In this document: piece after piece, positions 61,541 to 64,000 of the stretch | How positions within the stretch are numbered: the stretch's first letter is position 1 | Layout of the letters: every line of letters starts with the position of its first letter | Assembly: GCF_025452095.1 (NCBI RefSeq) | Contig: NZ_CP104877.1 | Location: 372,001 to 436,000, forward strand | Direction: 5' to 3' | DNA length: 64,000 nt | From: Paenarthrobacter sp. JL.01a | Lineage (GTDB): Bacteria; Actinomycetota; Actinomycetes; Actinomycetales; Micrococcaceae | Made by a program: the position numbers and the translations under genes | The notes under the pieces: model-generated | What the model was told of the DNA's origin: nothing | Databases searched by the model: none | Seen by the model: the letters and a program-made list of their open reading frames with translations, nothing else

Positions 61541-62347
61541 CTACACCTCGCGGTGCCTGTACCCCATCCGGGCGCTGATGGTAAGTCCGGCCTCACGTAG
61601 CCCGTCGATAAGCCCGGGCTGGTCCTCCGGCGAAAAACGGAACGCCGGGCCGGAAATACTCACCGAAGCGATCACGCTGCCTGTGTGGTTGTAGATAGGC
61701 ACGGCCACCGCCGTGAGCCCGATTTCAAACTCTTCGTGGACCACGGCGTACCCATTGCGGGCCACCTCCAGCAGCTGCTTCTCCAACTCGCCGCGGTTAG
61801 TCACGGTCCGTGGTGTCCGGGCCGGCAGGCCGACCGCCTTGAAGACCTGGGTTCGTTCGTCTGCGGTGAGCGCAGCCAGGAGGACCTTGCCGCTGGAGGT
61901 GGCGTGCAACGGCGTCAGGCTCCCCACCCAGTCGTAGGTCGCAAGTGTTGAAGGCCCCATGGCCTGGTCCACGTTGACCGCATAATTGGACCTCAAAACG
62001 GCCAGGTTGACTGTTTCCTTGTAGTCGTGGGCAAGGGACTCCAGGACTTCCCGGGCCTCGTGCACCACGCTGAGCCTTCCGGGTATGGAGGATGCCAGCC
62101 GGAGGATGCCAAAGCCCAGCTGGTACTTGCCGCGCTCACTGTTCTGCCGGACCAGGTCCCGGCCCACAAGGGATCCGACCAACCGGGACACGGTGGATTT
62201 GTGGACCCCCATTTCCTCGGCGATCTCGCTGACTCCGGCATCGCCTTCCCGGGCCAGGATTTCCAGGATCTGCAGGGCGCGGTCCACCGACTGGACGCCT
62301 CCGCCCTGGGAATCCGCGTCCAAGTCCGGGTTGCTGCGTGCGGCCAT
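61541..62347 (-). CDS. IclR family transcriptional regulator
   Basis: This 268-residue protein has an IclR helix-turn-helix (RALQILEILAREGDAGVSEI, then AEEMGVHKSTVSRLVGSLVG) at residues ~22-70. The effector domain has PLHATSSGKVLLAALTADE near 150 and the metabolite pocket YAVVHEEFEIGLTAVAVPIY near 205. It lies upstream of the BCCT gene on the same strand and may regulate it and the following molybdopterin and formaldehyde genes. The inducer is unknown. Confidence 0.92.
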   Translation of the reverse strand: MAARSNPDLDADSQGGGVQSVDRALQILEILAREGDAGVSEIAEEMGVHKSTVSRLVGSLVGRDLVRQNSERGKYQLGFGILRLASSIPGRLSVVHEAREVLESLAHDYKETVNLAVLRSNYAVNVDQAMGPSTLATYDWVGSLTPLHATSSGKVLLAALTADERTQVFKAVGLPARTPRTVTNRGELEKQLLEVARNGYAVVHEEFEIGLTAVAVPIYNHTGSVIASVSISGPAFRFSPEDQPGLIDGLREAGLTISARMGYRHREV

Positions 62348-62423
62348 GGTGCCTCGTGTGTCGTTGTCCAGGCAGGCAGCCCTGGGCTTAATAGCCCTGA
62401 ACGGCCTGCACCCTCGTCCCTCC

Positions 62424-63659
62424 TCATCCTAGACGGACTTCTCCAAGCTGCCCGGGCGCTGTCCACGGCAGGGGCAGGACGGGAACCGGCTCGCCGGCCG
62501 CTGCGCCTTCGGGCGGCACTGCCATGTATCCGGCGGCCCACGCGAGCCCGCGCATCATCCCCGGACCCGTGTGGGAGGCGGGGAATACGAGGCCATGCAC
62601 AATGTTGCAGGGCAAGAGGCGTGTCTTACCGGGGCAGGGCTCGATGTCTTCGCCGGAGAGCAGGGGTGTGGCTTCCCGGAAGGCCCGGTTTCCCAGGGCC
62701 GCGAGCAGCGGCTCCCCCAGGGTCATCAGTGACAACATGGCCGCCAGCGGATTGCCCGGCAGTCCGAGGATGAAGCGGCCGTCGGGAAGTTCGGCCATCA
62801 CCGCAGGGTGGCCCGGACGCATGGCAAGGCCGTCCAGCAGGAGCCGCCCGCCGAGGGCTTCGACGGCCGCACGGAAGTGGTCCGTCCCGGATTTGCCGGT
62901 TCCGCCGGTGGTGATGGTCACGTCAGGCCGCTGCCCGGCTCCGGCGCCGGCCAGCGCTGCCAGCCATTCTTCGTACGAGTCGCCGATCCGTGTCTGCCCC
63001 AGCGCAATCCCTCCGAGCTGTGGAATGACGGCCTTGAGCTGCGGGCCGAAGGCGTCGCGCACCTGACCTGGCGCCGGCTCACCTGAGGTGATGACTTCCG
63101 AGCCCGTCAGTACGACGGCGACCCCCGGCTTGCGCTGCACCAGGACCTGGTCGTGTCCCGCCACAGCGGCGAGGGCAAGGTGTGCCGGATTGAGTACCGT
63201 TCCGGCAGGGATGAGGATGTCCCCGGCGGTGGCTTCTTCGCCGGCCGGACGGATGTGCCGCCCGGGGCGTATTTCGCCTGGTTGTGCGTCGGGCAGCAGG
63301 GTGAGGACTCCGCCGTCGTCTATCCGTCCGCTTTCCTTGCGAAGCACGCTGGTGGCGCCTGCAGGAATCAGGCCGCCGGTGGCGATGATGCTGGCTTCGC
63401 CGGCGGACAAACAGTGCCCGGACCCGACGATCGCCCACGGGCCCACGCCGTTAATGGCCCAGCCGTCCATGGCCGACGACGCGTAGTGGGGGAGGTCCAT
63501 GCGCGCAATGACATCCTGGGCCACTGCACAGCCGACGGCCATATCCAGGCCCGTTGTCGTGGAAGGCAGCGGAACGGCGCAGCGGTAGGCGAGTTGCCGC
63601 GCTTCTTCCCAGGTGGTGGCGTGGTCCGACCGGACCGGTAACTCCTTGTGTGCAAGCAT
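62424..63659 (-). CDS. moeA: Molybdopterin molybdenumtransferase (MoeA-like)
   Basis: MoeA inserts molybdate into adenylated molybdopterin. This 411-residue protein has the MoeA motifs: LPHYASSAMDGWAINGVGPW near residue 60, GVAVVLTGSEVITSGEPAPG near 175, ITTGGTGKSGTDHF with the MPT-binding loop near 250, and GRFILGLPGNPLAAMLSL near 300. The start ATG at 63659 begins the family N-terminus. It lies between the IclR gene and a formaldehyde dehydrogenase, suggesting a supply for a molybdenum enzyme of C1 metabolism. Confidence 0.93.
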   Translation of the reverse strand: MLAHKELPVRSDHATTWEEARQLAYRCAVPLPSTTTGLDMAVGCAVAQDVIARMDLPHYASSAMDGWAINGVGPWAIVGSGHCLSAGEASIIATGGLIPAGATSVLRKESGRIDDGGVLTLLPDAQPGEIRPGRHIRPAGEEATAGDILIPAGTVLNPAHLALAAVAGHDQVLVQRKPGVAVVLTGSEVITSGEPAPGQVRDAFGPQLKAVIPQLGGIALGQTRIGDSYEEWLAALAGAGAGQRPDVTITTGGTGKSGTDHFRAAVEALGGRLLLDGLAMRPGHPAVMAELPDGRFILGLPGNPLAAMLSLMTLGEPLLAALGNRAFREATPLLSGEDIEPCPGKTRLLPCNIVHGLVFPASHTGPGMMRGLAWAAGYMAVPPEGAAAGEPVPVLPLPWTAPGQLGEVRLG

Positions 63660-63781
63660 GGGTGTCCGCTTCCTGGGTGGTGCTTTGTGATGGGGCACAG
63701 ATGCCGGGGACTGCACGGCCTTCCCGTAATGCTGCCGCGCCGTCCCCGGCATCTGTTGGGTACGTACCTAAACCCGGTGTA

Positions 63782-64000
63782 CTAGTTCTTCACATAGCCG
63801 TTCGGGTTCAGTACGAACTTTGTTGCCGCGCCGGCGTCGAACTCAGCGTACCCGCGCGGTGCGTCTTCGAGCGGGATGGCTGTTGCGTTGACGGCCTTGG
63901 CGATCTGGACCTTGTCGTGGAGGATCGCCATCATGAGTTGGCGGTTGTAATTCATGACCGGGCATTGTCCGGTGGTGAACGACAGGGACTTGGCCCAGCC
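63782..64000 (-). CDS. fdhA: Glutathione-independent formaldehyde dehydrogenase, C-terminal end (partial)
   Basis: The window holds the last 72 codons, entering from the right edge and ending at a TAG at 63782-63784. The sequence matches the C-terminus of the zinc-dependent, glutathione-independent formaldehyde dehydrogenase: FTTGQCPVMNYNRQLMMAIL, then KVQIAKAVNATAIPLEDAPR and AATKFVLNPNG. It oxidises formaldehyde with NAD+. The upstream neighbours outside the window are unknown. It lies 122 bases before moeA on the same strand. Confidence 0.85.
   Translation of the reverse strand, partial: GWAKSLSFTTGQCPVMNYNRQLMMAILHDKVQIAKAVNATAIPLEDAPRGYAEFDAGAATKFVLNPNGYVKN

Overview
The window is chromosomal DNA from a high-GC Gram-positive actinobacterium, most probably of the Arthrobacter/Paenarthrobacter group (Micrococcaceae). 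The grounds are GC-rich codon use, frequent GTG/TTG starts, a DUF6318 lipoprotein, an Asp23/AmaP/DUF6286 envelope-stress operon, a hut locus under an IclR regulator, sugar ABC importers without their own ATPase, and a c-di-AMP (ydaO) riboswitch before a secreted NlpC/P60-like protein. I see no phage, IS element, CRISPR array or plasmid function. It reads as a core/accessory mosaic that is rich in transport and catabolism.

Layout. 1-6.7 kb: DUF445 protein (partial), glycerophosphodiesterase, DoxX-like protein with azlCD amino-acid exporter, TetR regulator, thiamine-binding protein, O-methyltransferase and a spermidine-synthase-like protein. 6.8-11.6 kb: LysR regulator divergent from an MHS carboxylate symporter and a 3-hydroxybutyrate dehydrogenase, then an amino-acid permease. 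11.8-15.1 kb: two large secreted, membrane-anchored proteins (ALF repeats; beta-propeller). 15.3-24.2 kb: histidine utilisation (IclR regulator, hutU, hutH, and a distant hutG), with a purine-type permease, tRNA-Cys and small genes; hutI is absent. 24.3-31 kb: CopC-like protein, riboswitch-controlled cell-wall hydrolase, short flavoprotein, tandem universal stress protein followed by a PEP-synthase/rifampin-phosphotransferase-like enzyme. 31-35 kb: cation efflux, metallopeptidase, PfkB sugar kinase, EamA transporter, tRNAs Glu-Asp-Phe. 35.3-40.7 kb: PKD protein and DUF6318 lipoprotein, another lipoprotein, the Asp23 operon and an AlkD-like gene. 40.7-46.1 kb: XRE regulator, sugar ABC importer (binding protein plus two permeases) with a LacI regulator and an operator. 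46.1-53.6 kb: unknown conserved protein, exonuclease III, two divergent membrane-anchored proteins (one a zinc-metalloprotease-like protein), HdeD-like protein, and a two-component system divergent from an extracellular haem-binding (HbpS/GlcG) protein, with an ankyrin lipoprotein. 53.7-57.9 kb: ketone-body type CoA-transferase and thiolase with a divergent IclR regulator and two matching operators. 58.2-64 kb: fasciclin lipoprotein behind a SigK-like promoter, BCCT osmolyte/betaine transporter, IclR regulator, MoeA and the end of a formaldehyde dehydrogenase.

Together the genes describe a soil heterotroph that imports and degrades histidine, ketone bodies, sugars and probably methylated amines, with local regulators and recognisable operators. 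The least explained items are several long, almost fully self-complementary intergenic elements (6716-6780 and 52899-52960 share one family; 20953-21007; 53647-53700; 48474-48503), one of which may supply the start of a lipoprotein gene, and the HbpS-like sensory cluster.
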